Positions 28,585 through 37,368 of a stretch of 49,118 bases of DNA are shown here, one piece after another. The translations under genes and the position numbers were made by a program. The notes beneath the pieces are model-generated. The model was not told the origin of the DNA. It ran no database searches and was given only the letters and a program-made list of their open reading frames with translations. How positions within the stretch are numbered: the stretch's first letter is position 1; each line of letters opens with the position of its first letter. The stretch comes from Bacteroides cellulosilyticus DSM 14838 (GTDB taxonomy: Bacteria > Bacteroidota > Bacteroidia > Bacteroidales > Bacteroidaceae): assembly GCF_000158035.1 (NCBI RefSeq), contig NZ_EQ973490.1:291652-340769 (forward strand). The letters run 5' to 3'.

Positions 28585-30462
28585 ATGAAAAGAATTTTAT
28601 TGGCTATCTGTGTGATAGCGCTGTCTCTCCTTTCCTACGGACAAGGCAGCAACGAACGAGCCTTCACTTTCGCATGGCTCAGTGATGTACATCTCAATTC
28701 TTTCGCCTATGCCGAAGACGACCTGCGACAATCCATTGAAGACATCAATGCCAATCCTGACGTTGCCTTCACCATCCTCAGCGGCGATGTCACTGAATTC
28801 GGTGACACCAAGGAATTTTATCTGCTGCAAGACATTCTGAAGAACTTCCGGAAACCTTATTTTCTCATCCCCGGCAACCATGATGTAAACTGGAGTGAAA
28901 ACGGATGCACTATGTTCGACAAGATTTTCCAAGCCTCCCATTTCTGTTACGACTGGCAGGGAGTACGTTTCATCGGCTGTGGCGCCGGACCAAGTCTGCG
29001 TATGGGACCACCTCACATTCCCCGCGAAGAAATTCTGTGGCTCGATTCTATCGTTCGCGCCACTCCGGCAGAACAACCCATTATTTTCATCAATCACTTC
29101 CCTATCGATCAGGATCTGAGTAACTGGTACGAAGTTGTCGACATCCTTAAAGCGCGCAATATCCAGGCAATACTCGGCGGACACCTACACGTGAACCGTG
29201 CTTATGATGCCGAAGGTATTCCCGCCGTAATCGGCCGTTCGTCCCTGCGCAGAAAAGATCCGATAGGCGGATATAACCTGGTCACACTTCGCGGCAATAC
29301 ATTAGAGTTCCATGAACGCATCATCAAAACAGAAACCCGCCCTGTATGGAATACGATCCATCTGGCACCTTTGCAGGAGAAGAAGGATACCACTTACTAT
29401 CGTCCGGATTTCGCTATCAATGCTACTTATCCTTCGGTACGCGAAACCTGGAAATTGAAGGATGTGACCGATATCGCTTCGCAGGGAAGCATAGACGGTA
29501 ACTTGTACGTTTACACCAATACAGCCGGTGTTGTCCATGCCCTTAATGCCAAGAACGGCAAAACCCAGTGGACCTATACCACCGGAAACAAGATATTTTC
29601 AGCCCCATTTATCACCCCAAAACTTGTCATAGTCTCTTCCTGTGATGGTTTCATCTATGCCCTTGACAGAAAGCAGGGCACAGTGCGATGGAAATACAAT
29701 ACTGATTACCCCATTGTAGCGTGCCCTGTCGTAACCGAAGGTACAGTCTACATCGGCAGCAGCAACGGTAAATTCTACTCTTTAAAGCTGACAGACGGAA
29801 CACTGAACTGGACTTGTAATGGTCTGCAAGGCTACATCGAATCACGCCCGGCTGTGGATAAAGAGCGCGTATATATAGGCACTTGGGGAGCGATGTTCTA
29901 TGCCATCGACCGCAGGAGTGGGGAGAAAATATGGGAGTTCGACACCAAACGAGGCAGATATTTCTCACCGGGTGCCTGCTGGCCGGTAGTACTGCCGTAT
30001 ACGCGGCAAGGAAAGACGAATGAACAAGTCATAGTTCTCAGCTCCGACTATTTCGTCCGCTCATTCCATCCCGGGACGGGAGAAATTTTTTGGGCTTCCG
30101 ATGAAGCGAAAGGACGCGAGTCCCTCGGCTTCTCACCGGATGGAAAAACAATGTATGTGAAAGGAATCAAGAACAACATCACCGCTGCGGATATATCTCA
30201 CGGCACCTATACCAGTCTTTGGAATACATCAATGCCCTACGAAAGCAACTTCATCCCCACCCGTATGGAAACAACCGAACAACTGGTGTTCATTCCTACT
30301 GAATTTGGTGTTCTCCATGCCGTGCGGACAGACGGAAGCGGCATTGCCTGGGCACACAAAATCTCCCATTCGGCAATAACTTCACTAAAGAATGCAGGAA
30401 AAGGGAAAATCATTGTCATGACAATGGATGGTACGGTGACTTGTCTGGAATATCCCTTATAG
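28585..30462 (+). CDS. Calcineurin-like metallophosphoesterase fused to PQQ-type propeller
   Basis: A 625-aa exported protein with signal peptide (~1-20). Residues ~25-235 form a calcineurin-like phosphoesterase with all metal motifs: WLSDVHLN, SGDVTEFGD, GNHDVNW, FINHFPID and GGHLHVN. Residues ~285-620 form a PQQ/BamB-type beta-propeller with repeated blade motifs (VVHALNAKNGKTQWTY, GFIYALDRKQGTVRWKY, AMFYAIDRRSGEKIWEF). The phosphoesterase presumably cleaves a phosphodiester or phosphomonoester in the periplasm while the propeller binds substrate or partner. It follows the CE15-like gene by 49 bases and may be co-regulated. Its stop converges on the TonB-receptor gene. Confidence 0.85.
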   Translation: MKRILLAICVIALSLLSYGQGSNERAFTFAWLSDVHLNSFAYAEDDLRQSIEDINANPDVAFTILSGDVTEFGDTKEFYLLQDILKNFRKPYFLIPGNHDVNWSENGCTMFDKIFQASHFCYDWQGVRFIGCGAGPSLRMGPPHIPREEILWLDSIVRATPAEQPIIFINHFPIDQDLSNWYEVVDILKARNIQAILGGHLHVNRAYDAEGIPAVIGRSSLRRKDPIGGYNLVTLRGNTLEFHERIIKTETRPVWNTIHLAPLQEKKDTTYYRPDFAINATYPSVRETWKLKDVTDIASQGSIDGNLYVYTNTAGVVHALNAKNGKTQWTYTTGNKIFSAPFITPKLVIVSSCDGFIYALDRKQGTVRWKYNTDYPIVACPVVTEGTVYIGSSNGKFYSLKLTDGTLNWTCNGLQGYIESRPAVDKERVYIGTWGAMFYAIDRRSGEKIWEFDTKRGRYFSPGACWPVVLPYTRQGKTNEQVIVLSSDYFVRSFHPGTGEIFWASDEAKGRESLGFSPDGKTMYVKGIKNNITAADISHGTYTSLWNTSMPYESNFIPTRMETTEQLVFIPTEFGVLHAVRTDGSGIAWAHKISHSAITSLKNAGKGKIIVMTMDGTVTCLEYPL

Positions 30463-30469
30463 AAAACAG

Positions 30470-30545
30470 TTCATCCGCCGACGTCACAGATAACGCAGAC
30501 TTCATTAATCGTAAATCTGCGTTATCCGCGCCATCTGCGGATGAA
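30470..30545. terminator. Long hairpin between convergent genes
   Basis: The 30-base arm at 30470-30499 pairs with 30516-30545. The outer nine bases (TTCATCCGC/GCGGATGAA) and the inner eleven (GATAACGCAGA/TCTGCGTTATC) are perfect and the middle is mismatched. The position between converging stops suits a bidirectional terminator. It resembles dispersed intergenic palindromes of this genus. Confidence 0.55.
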
Positions 30546-30571
30546 AAATAATTCAGGAAAGTACGGGCAGA

Positions 30572-33100
30572 TTATTCTCCGCCACCGCCCCCTTCACCAC
30601 CGCTACTCTTCACATCATCATTGCTGATGGTACGCGCGGCTTTCTTCACACTGGCTTTCAACTCACCGATGCGATAGCTAACACTTACACCAAAACGCTG
30701 ACGAGTATATTTATTCCAACTATCCTGTATAAAGCCTACACCTTCTATACTTGAAGTCGGATGCTGATATTTCTTAAAGAAATTGCTAGCAAATGCCGAC
30801 AAGGTCAGACGCTTCTTCAAGAATGATTTGTTTACACTCAATCCGTAGTCAAAGAAACTGCTCCCCTTTCCCTGCAACATGATCCAAGGCGTCTGACCAT
30901 AAATATTCAGACTGATACGCCAATCGTGAGGCAAAGACTGCTGAGCACCACCATAAGCAAACAAATTCCAACCGTCATTCTTCAATCCATTGGCGCCTTC
31001 CAAATAAGTATAGTTACCATAAAGGTTTGCATAGATACGTGTATTGGAGGTAGCATTCCAGTTGATATAACCACTTAGGCTGGCATTCCTGCTCTTACCT
31101 ATATTCTGATAAGTAGAATAAAGCACTTCTTTACCTGTAGGATTTTGCAGACCGAAAATTTCTGTATCCTTCACCTGTTCTGTTACCCGTTCAATACTAT
31201 TATTGGTAAAGCTATAGCGGGCTGAAAGATTGATATTAAACTTCTGCGTGAAGTTACTGTAACTCAAGTTAAATGAATGACTCTTCTCACTATCCAAATG
31301 AGAGTTACCCTGGCTTATATTTGTAGGATTACTATCGTCCAGATAAGGATTCAAATACCAGATCCCCGGACGGTAAATACGCATATTATAACCAAAACGA
31401 AGATTAGACATATCTGTCAACTTATAGCCAATACTTGCAGAAGGAACTAAATCATCAAAATTCTTATCAAAGTTATCTCCCTTACCCAACAGATATTTCA
31501 CCTCCTGCTTCGTATGCTCATAACGCACACCAAGCCTTCCGGATATCTTCTTCACTTTCAGTCCATATCCAAGGTATGCAGCCAAAATGTCATTCTGGTG
31601 TTTATAATGCGAACTGTGATCATTGTCAAACTCATAATCAGCTTGAGTTGCTGACGCTTGTTCATAACGATCATCTTCCGAAGAATTATCACGGAGAATA
31701 TATTTCGCACCGGCTTCAAGAGTATGTATCTTGCCGATAGGCGTCGTATAATCAGCCTGGAAAGTATGTTCAGTAGTATTCTGGGATCCATCATTATGCT
31801 GATTTTTCATACGTTTCATAAAATCCTGCCAATCCGGAGCTACATCCTCCATATCATAATCATAAGTGGAGTATGAATCCGAACTTTCCGGTCTGGTATT
31901 GATTTTATAAGAGAAGGTCAACATACGATCTTTTACATGAAACATACGTTGGTAGTCAATGCCACCATCAATAGAATACCAGGAACTTTTGCTTCTATTG
32001 TTCGATACATATTGATACAGATCATCACCGGTACCGGGCATCGTTGCAAAAGTATTACTCAGTCCATTGCTGTTATTTCCGCCACCCCAAAGTCCGAACG
32101 ACATGGTTATCAAACGCAAAGTATCAATTTCATAACTGGCTTCCATGCTGCCGGACTGGAAATTACCATGCCCTTTACTATCGCCACTATAATCTAAATC
32201 TGAAGAACCGTCGGTTATGTCGCCTACTGTACGACGAGTACCACCAGAATAGCTACGCGGACGATCATTATAATTATAATTATAACGAGCACTTATCGTC
32301 AACTTACCACTCTTAATTGTACCGAACAGGCCACCACCAGCCCCCATGTTACTAACGTTTCCACTAAATGTAGCCGTATACCCTTCCAGTCCGCTACCTA
32401 CAGTGACAATATTCAGGATCCCCCCTACACCTTCAGCGTCATACTTAGGACCGGGATTAGTAATAACCTCGATATGTTTGATAGAATTGGCGGGCATACT
32501 TTTCAGTACTTCCGTCGGATTATTACTCATCATATTGTTAGGTTTACCATTCACATACACCTTAAAGCTGCTACTACCGTTCACCTTAATATTATCTTCG
32601 CCATCTACAGTAACCAAAGGCACTTTACGAAGCATTTCCAATACAGAGTTTGACTTTGAATCAGGATCATCCTGTACATTATATTCTATCTTGTCAATAT
32701 CAGCTTTCACCAGTGGTTTTTGAGCTACCACCTCTACTTGTCCAAGCTCATTGGACGCATCTGTAATATACAGCGTACCGAAATCAACAATTTTCTCTCC
32801 TGCTTTCACAGTAAAATCTTTCACAATGGTATTTCTACCGATAGAAGAAATCGTCATCACGAAATCACCCGTCCCCGGAACCTTTTCCTGAAACTTACCT
32901 TTCATGTCTGTTACCAGCATTTTCAATGCATGGGCAGGCGCTTCTTTTTTCACGATTTTGATTGTGGCATAAGGTTCTCCCTCTTGAGTCAAAGAATCCA
33001 GTAAGACTCCTTTAATCTGAAATGGAGGTGCCGCATTCTGTGCCGCTACCAATGAGGATATTACCAGCATTATAAGCAGCAAAGGGCATTTAATTTTCAT
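30572..33100 (-). CDS. TonB-dependent receptor family protein with OMP_b-brl_3-type barrel
   Basis: An 842-aa outer-membrane protein. The signal peptide (~1-20, ending LVAAQ) is followed by a carboxypeptidase-regulatory-like domain (~28-110), a plug-like region (~125-235, with VNGKPNNMMSNNPTEVLKSM and GGILNIVT) and a long barrel. The organisation matches the outer-membrane beta-barrel family 3 receptors common in Bacteroides rather than SusC. No SusD partner is adjacent. The barrel is followed by a glycine/glutamate tail (SSGGEGGGGGE) that replaces the usual aromatic last residue. Cargo is unknown; metal or peptide transport are possible. A minus-strand -7 box (TACTTTTG, 33192-33185) lies upstream. 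Confidence 0.85.
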   Translation of the reverse strand: MKIKCPLLLIMLVISSLVAAQNAAPPFQIKGVLLDSLTQEGEPYATIKIVKKEAPAHALKMLVTDMKGKFQEKVPGTGDFVMTISSIGRNTIVKDFTVKAGEKIVDFGTLYITDASNELGQVEVVAQKPLVKADIDKIEYNVQDDPDSKSNSVLEMLRKVPLVTVDGEDNIKVNGSSSFKVYVNGKPNNMMSNNPTEVLKSMPANSIKHIEVITNPGPKYDAEGVGGILNIVTVGSGLEGYTATFSGNVSNMGAGGGLFGTIKSGKLTISARYNYNYNDRPRSYSGGTRRTVGDITDGSSDLDYSGDSKGHGNFQSGSMEASYEIDTLRLITMSFGLWGGGNNSNGLSNTFATMPGTGDDLYQYVSNNRSKSSWYSIDGGIDYQRMFHVKDRMLTFSYKINTRPESSDSYSTYDYDMEDVAPDWQDFMKRMKNQHNDGSQNTTEHTFQADYTTPIGKIHTLEAGAKYILRDNSSEDDRYEQASATQADYEFDNDHSSHYKHQNDILAAYLGYGLKVKKISGRLGVRYEHTKQEVKYLLGKGDNFDKNFDDLVPSASIGYKLTDMSNLRFGYNMRIYRPGIWYLNPYLDDSNPTNISQGNSHLDSEKSHSFNLSYSNFTQKFNINLSARYSFTNNSIERVTEQVKDTEIFGLQNPTGKEVLYSTYQNIGKSRNASLSGYINWNATSNTRIYANLYGNYTYLEGANGLKNDGWNLFAYGGAQQSLPHDWRISLNIYGQTPWIMLQGKGSSFFDYGLSVNKSFLKKRLTLSAFASNFFKKYQHPTSSIEGVGFIQDSWNKYTRQRFGVSVSYRIGELKASVKKAARTISNDDVKSSGGEGGGGGE

Positions 33101-33184
33101 TTCTGTTTTAGTTTGTTTGATGAATATTAGTTGACTGTTTTTGTATTAGACGTACATCGTAGCTATTTTGTCACATGAATGCGG

Positions 33185-33192
33185 CAAAAGTA
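33185..33192 (-). promoter_or_regulatory. -7 box for the TonB-receptor gene
   Basis: TACTTTTG on the minus strand matches TAnnTTTG and lies 85 bases before the receptor start codon. No clear -33 element accompanies it. Confidence 0.4.
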
Positions 33193-33283
33193 GGCTCTTT
33201 TTCTTTACCTACGAGATTTTCGGAGTTAAAAAAGCACAAAGAAAAGGGATTAGAGAGAATATTTGTAAGCGTTCTTGCGGAAT

Positions 33284-34576
33284 TTATAGCAAATAGAAAA
33301 AAAGTAGCAGGCAGACATTCACTGCAATCACACCACCAAACCCACGCAGTACCCACCGGCGCAACGGACTCTTCCCACCGGCAAAGAACAACGCATAGCA
33401 CATATTCACGGCAATATTGCTCACGATAGCCTGCATACAACAAGCTGTCACCACCACAACGGCAACACCCGAACCTTGCAGCAGGTTCAGAATAAATGGA
33501 GTAATATCACTCAACCCGGCAATGAACGACAAGACATTCAATCCACCTGTACCGGTATAAATCAAAGTATAATGTGTCACAATGGTGAATATCACAAACA
33601 GAACGGCAAAAATCAGTGCAACTTTAAATTCCAACGGGTTACTGCTATCTTCTTCTTCAGCTTCTTCGCCCGTCACCGGAATCGACTTACGCTTCCGATG
33701 CAGATACCAGGCCACTCCCGCCGTAACGAAGGACATTATAAGGAGGTATGGATAAATTTCCGCAAGAATCGCCTTACTGAATATGCCTATTAGTATAAGG
33801 AAACGAAGAAACATCATACTCACTGCCAACAACATTGCCGCGGCATATTCCGGCGCCTCCTGTGCAGGTGCCTTGCGACTCTTACGTGCCAGAACAGAAA
33901 TAGTTGCCGTACTGCTATACAAACCACCTATAATACCGGATACCAGAATACCGGACTCATGAAATACATATCGCCTCAGCAGATAAGACAAATAAGAGAT
34001 ACCGGATACAACTACCGTAGCCAACCAGACGGTATAAGGAGTCAAATTAATGTCGGGTATCAGATTTTCATTCGGCAACATCGGTAAGATAATGCCACTG
34101 ATAGCGAGGAACTTGGCGAGAGTAATCATCTCGTCATTCTTCATGCGCTGTGCGAGTTCTGTAAAAGTATGCTTCAATTCGGTAAAGAGCAATACCGTCA
34201 CAACCACCATCACGTAAAACCAAGAGGGTTGTGTGGCTACAATAGGAGCAATACAATAAGTGATGAGTGCGATAATAATGGTGGTAACCCCGAATACATG
34301 GAACTGAGATTGTTTAACGTAATAGTTCAATCCCAGCAGCAGTCCCAATATAGCGCCACCGCCCATAAACAAGCGGTAATCCACCGGATCAAGAATATAA
34401 AGCAGGTACCCCAAAATACCTATAAAAGTGAACGTGCGGTCCGTACCGAATAACGTTGTCTCCCCTTCGCGCTTCAAACTGATTTTCCGCTGTGAAAGTC
34501 CTATTAATAAAGAAAACAAAGTCACCAATACAAAGGTCACCAGTTCTCTAGGCAGGTATTCATAAAGTTTCTCCAT
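33284..34576 (-). CDS. MgtC/SapB-type membrane protein (DUF4010)
   Basis: About 430 aa with about a dozen hydrophobic segments. The N-terminal third (VTFVLVTLFSLLIGLSQRKI, FTFIGILGYLLYIL) is the MgtC-like module. The rest matches DUF4010, including SGIIGGLYSSTATISVLARKS. I take ATG 34576 (MEKLYEYLPRE), where the conserved N-terminus begins; ATG 34609 and TTG 34615 are in-frame alternatives. The protein sits in the inner membrane. MgtC-like proteins are linked to magnesium, acid or ATPase regulation, but no function is proven for this branch. It follows the CYTH gene with two overlapping hairpins between them. Confidence 0.8.
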   Translation of the reverse strand: MEKLYEYLPRELVTFVLVTLFSLLIGLSQRKISLKREGETTLFGTDRTFTFIGILGYLLYILDPVDYRLFMGGGAILGLLLGLNYYVKQSQFHVFGVTTIIIALITYCIAPIVATQPSWFYVMVVVTVLLFTELKHTFTELAQRMKNDEMITLAKFLAISGIILPMLPNENLIPDINLTPYTVWLATVVVSGISYLSYLLRRYVFHESGILVSGIIGGLYSSTATISVLARKSRKAPAQEAPEYAAAMLLAVSMMFLRFLILIGIFSKAILAEIYPYLLIMSFVTAGVAWYLHRKRKSIPVTGEEAEEEDSSNPLEFKVALIFAVLFVIFTIVTHYTLIYTGTGGLNVLSFIAGLSDITPFILNLLQGSGVAVVVVTACCMQAIVSNIAVNMCYALFFAGGKSPLRRWVLRGFGGVIAVNVCLLLFFYLL

Positions 34577-34613
34577 TTCGTCCTCAGAATATACTTGATT
34601 AGCAACCATTTGC

Positions 34614-34682
34614 AAGGAGTTAACTTCCTGTCAACAAGAAGTTAACTCCTTGTTGACAAACTCTTAACTTCTTGTTGACAGG
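34614..34682 (-). promoter_or_regulatory. Two mutually exclusive hairpins before the MgtC-like gene
   Basis: A perfect 19-bp inverted repeat (34627-34645 with 34664-34682, 18-base loop) overlaps a perfect 14-bp one (34614-34627 with 34638-34651, 10-base loop). The shared segment means only one can form at a time. In the minus-strand transcript the 19-bp hairpin would form first and the 14-bp one would end next to the possible start codons. This has the layout of an attenuator or translational switch, or of decayed tandem palindromic repeats. Confidence 0.55.
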
Positions 34683-34693
34683 GTATTAAGGCC

Positions 34694-35161
34694 TTACCAA
34701 ACGGTGTATGGATGCTTCATCAGTTGCGAGTTATAGTAACGGACGTCGCCTGTTACTTCCCGCCCTATGAAATCCGGTTTTTCAAAAGCCTCGTCTTCCG
34801 AAGTCAATTCCACTTCAGCAACTACCAAACCTTCATTTTCACCGTAGAACTCATCCACCTCAAACGTATGCCGTCCGCTGCGCACCAGATAACGAGTTTT
34901 ATCGATAACACCCGGTTCACAAAGTTTCATCAGTTCCTCCGCTTCATTCAATGGAATCTCTTTTTCCCACTCATATCGGCTGAGTCCCGAAGCATCGGAA
35001 GCACCTTTTATCGTAAGATATCCCTTTCCGTTACGGATGCGCACCCGCACGGTCCGGCCTCTTGCACTACTGATATAACCTTGTACAATACGGCTTTGTT
35101 CATACGCCCTCGATTTGTACTCCCCCGTCACGAGGAATTTCCGTTCTATTTCTTGCGACAT
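34694..35161 (-). CDS. CYTH-domain triphosphate tunnel protein
   Basis: A 155-aa cytoplasmic protein of the CYTH/triphosphate tunnel metalloenzyme family. The N-terminal EIERKFLV signature (residues ~4-11) and alternating charged strands (TVRVRIRNGKGYLTIKG, YEWEKEIP, FEVDEFYGENEGLVVAEVEL) build the tunnel that holds metal and triphosphate. Length is typical of short bacterial members, which hydrolyse tripolyphosphate or other triphosphates. It lacks the CHAD domain of longer relatives. It starts seven bases after the 45-aa membrane protein gene and precedes the MgtC-like gene, suggesting one transcript. Confidence 0.88.
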   Translation of the reverse strand: MSQEIERKFLVTGEYKSRAYEQSRIVQGYISSARGRTVRVRIRNGKGYLTIKGASDASGLSRYEWEKEIPLNEAEELMKLCEPGVIDKTRYLVRSGRHTFEVDEFYGENEGLVVAEVELTSEDEAFEKPDFIGREVTGDVRYYNSQLMKHPYTVW

Positions 35162-35168
35162 CTATTAG

Positions 35169-35306
35169 TTATTTCCCTAAGAACGAGTATCCTATCAGCA
35201 TCACCAGCACCAGTATCAATGCAGATACACCAATAATCAACAACACTTTCTTAGCTTGTTCTTCTTCTTTACGGCTATGCATAACCTTTTTCTTACTCTT
35301 TCCCAT
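35169..35306 (-). CDS. 45-aa single-pass membrane protein
   Basis: A small gene encoding a highly basic N-terminus (MGKSKKKVMHSRKEEEQAKK) and one hydrophobic helix (VLLIIGVSALILVLVMLIGY), ending SFLGK and TAA. The tail is predicted cytoplasmic at the N-terminus by the positive-inside rule. The ORF ends seven bases before the CYTH start, so it is probably the first gene of that transcript. A near-consensus -7 box (TTACTTTG) lies about 30 bases upstream. I recognise no named family; the clean reading frame, composition and spacing argue that it is real. Confidence 0.65.
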   Translation of the reverse strand: MGKSKKKVMHSRKEEEQAKKVLLIIGVSALILVLVMLIGYSFLGK

Positions 35307-35632
35307 AATGTGTTCTTAGTATTAAAGTTCAACTAATAACAAAGTAACATGAAATTCGGGAAGATTCCAAAAGAAAAGAGGAAATTTATTTGTAACAAGC
35401 TAATATCTGAACCATACCCGAACCGTATCTGAGCCGTACTTGCTCCGTATATTCTTCGGTCAGAAGTAGCTCTGAACGAAGAAAGTACGGCTTTGGTACG
35501 GAGCAAGTGCATCTCAGGTACGGCAAAGAGATATCCCGAACCATCTACAAGCAGTTAGTAAACTACTACGCAGTAAATGCCCACCTACTTACAAGTAGTT
35601 TAATATTTACTACGTAGTAGTATTTCGTCGCT
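35307..35632. repeat. Palindrome-rich intergenic region next to the IS element
   Basis: No gene seen. The 27-base arm 35423-35449 matches the complement of 35497-35523 with about five mismatches (ACTTGCTCCGTA perfect). Inside it, TTCTTCGGTCAGA pairs with TCTGAACGAAGAA. A second 17-base pair (35562-35578 with 35605-35621) has one mismatch. Such nested palindromes could form cruciforms or RNA hairpins and may mark an insertion target for the neighbouring IS. Confidence 0.5.
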
Positions 35633-37177
35633 CTAGGTTAAATCGAAAAAGCACATTTTCTTTAGATTGAAGGCAATGGCAAAGAAGGCAAAGTCCATTT
35701 TGACTTTGTCAATTCCAAAATGACGGAACCGTTTGTACGCCATGTCGTATTTCATCTGTCCGAAGACTGCTTCCGGCTCTATACATCGCCGTCCCCGATG
35801 TTTGATTCCCTCTTCTGAGGTAAGCCTTTCCCCGGCTTTCCGCCGATATTCGTTTAGACGGTGGTTGACTTCGATTATCCTGTTCCCTTTAGCTCTGAAG
35901 CAACTTCCCCGAAGCGGGATCCCTCACAGCATCGGGCCTTGTAGCGTGCGCTTTCGGTAACATATCCGCTTCCCGTCTTCGATCGTGCTGTGCCAATGCG
36001 TTCCATGTGCTGTCCCATCGGGCAGACATAATAGTCCCCTTCGGCATTATAATATAAAGATTGCGGACTGAACAGGTTGGGTTCATAGTGCATGCGCTGT
36101 TCACGAGGAACCAGTTGTATTTCACATAGGCGGCAATGCCGGCTTCCTCCATGAACCGGTAGTTCTCTTCCGAACCATAGCTGGAATCGGCAACTCCTAT
36201 ACCCGGCAATTTGCGGTAGCGTTCAAAAAACGACTTGAAGAACGGGACCATGGTAAAAGTATCTCCGGGAGATTGAAACAAACCAAAGTCAAGAATGAAC
36301 AGGTTCTCTATTCCTATCTGCAGGTTGTAACCCGGCTTGGTCTGCCCGTTGTTCATCTCGTCCTCCTTCATGCGCATGAATGTGGCGTCATGGTCGATTT
36401 TTGAATAGGAGTTGCGATCCCCAAGAATACGCAGTTTTCCGTCATATTCATCAAGTTTGCCGGCGTGCTCCTTGATCTCCTTATCTGTCTCTCTTTTTCT
36501 TTCCGGTGCAGCTTTTCCTCTTTCGTTACGGGCTCCGGCTCTTTCTGCAAGGAACGGTTGAGTGCATTGGCAATACCCATAAGGTCTGACGGTGTGAAAT
36601 CCTGCCCGTTTTCCTCCCGGACGTTTTCCTGCGCTATGGCTTCACCTATTTGTTCGAGAAGAGCCTTAATCTTGTCAATCAGCCTGACACGGTTCTTCTC
36701 GGTAGTCTTGCACCATACGAAAGTGTATCTGTTCGTCTTCGATTCGATTTTTATACCGTCGATATACTCCACATCAAGCGTGACGAATCCCTTTTCCGCC
36801 AGTATAATCACCAACTGGGTGAATACACGGTTGATTTCTCCTTTCACACAGTTGCGGAAGCGGTTGATGGTATTGAAGTCAGGCTGCTCATAACCAGCGA
36901 GCCAGATAAAATGGATATCGCGCTTTAGGGCGGATTCTATCTTGCGACAGGAATAAAGGTTGTTCATGTAGCCATAAATCACGGCCTTGAGCATCACCTT
37001 CGGATGGTATGGACTGCGGCCGCGCTCTTTATAAAGTTTGCGGAAGTTTTCCAACTTAAAGTTGTCAATTACCGTGTCAATCACAGGGGCATTCTCCGCA
37101 ATATCCTTGTCAAGACGCTGAGGAAAAAGAATTGTTTGTTTGGGATTGTAATCCCGAAAGTGTATGTTTTCTGACAT
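35633..37177 (-). pseudogene. IS1182-type transposase, broken by three frameshifts
   Basis: The start (MSENIHFRDYNPKQT, ATG 37177) and N-terminal DUF772-like region with DFNTINRFR are intact. A DDE candidate Asp lies in YIDGIKIESKTNRYTFVW. The frame is lost near 36478-36503 (A-rich run), again near 36102-36112, and a third time near 35914-35923. Each is repaired by adding one base. The pieces then read through GVADSSYGSEENYRFM, HYEPNLFSPQSLYYN and a Cys-Glu-Gly-Cys-Pro block to EAVFGQMKYDMAYKRFRHFG and a stop at 35633. No complete transposase can be made, so the element is probably immobile unless helped in trans. Terminal inverted repeats were not identified. Confidence 0.85.
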
Positions 37178-37193
37178 ATTATATATGATTGTA

Positions 37194-37257
37194 TATCATA
37201 AAGATACAAATTATTTATGATATGGCAAAGCCTTGGCTTGGGCAAGTCAGGGCTTTG
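37194..37257. promoter_or_regulatory. Palindromes before the transposase start
   Basis: TATCATAAA (37194-37202) pairs perfectly with TTTATGATA (37214-37222). Directly after it, 37226-37257 folds into a near-continuous stem (CAAAGCC... with ...GGGCTTTG, two G-T pairs). They may mark the IS end, an autoregulatory site or a barrier to read-through from outside. Confidence 0.4.
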
Positions 37258-37290
37258 TTTCATTATATGCTTTCTTTACCACAGGATATG

Positions 37291-37328
37291 AAAAGAGGAT
37301 GTACCAGAATTTTAATACACCCTCTTTT
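37291..37328 (-). terminator. Terminator of the arabinose-type locus
   Basis: ACACCCTCTTTT (37317-37328) pairs with AAAAGAGGATGT (37291-37302), one mismatch. On the minus strand the stem ends in CCTCTTTTC, a short U tract. It lies 40-80 bases after the stop of the 707-aa lipoprotein gene. Confidence 0.6.
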
Positions 37329-37368
37329 TCTTTCACACAATGTTATCCTTTACACTTCTTACAATTAA

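Noticed and set aside
33175..33429. 84-codon plus-strand frame downstream of the MgtC-like gene
   Set aside because: It overlaps the MgtC-like gene's 3' end and the TonB-receptor promoter, and its basic, low-complexity translation has no family resemblance.
34614..34682. CRISPR-like repeats before the MgtC-like gene
   Set aside because: The repeated segments are inverted, only about three imperfect units occur, there are no unique spacers of even length and no cas genes.
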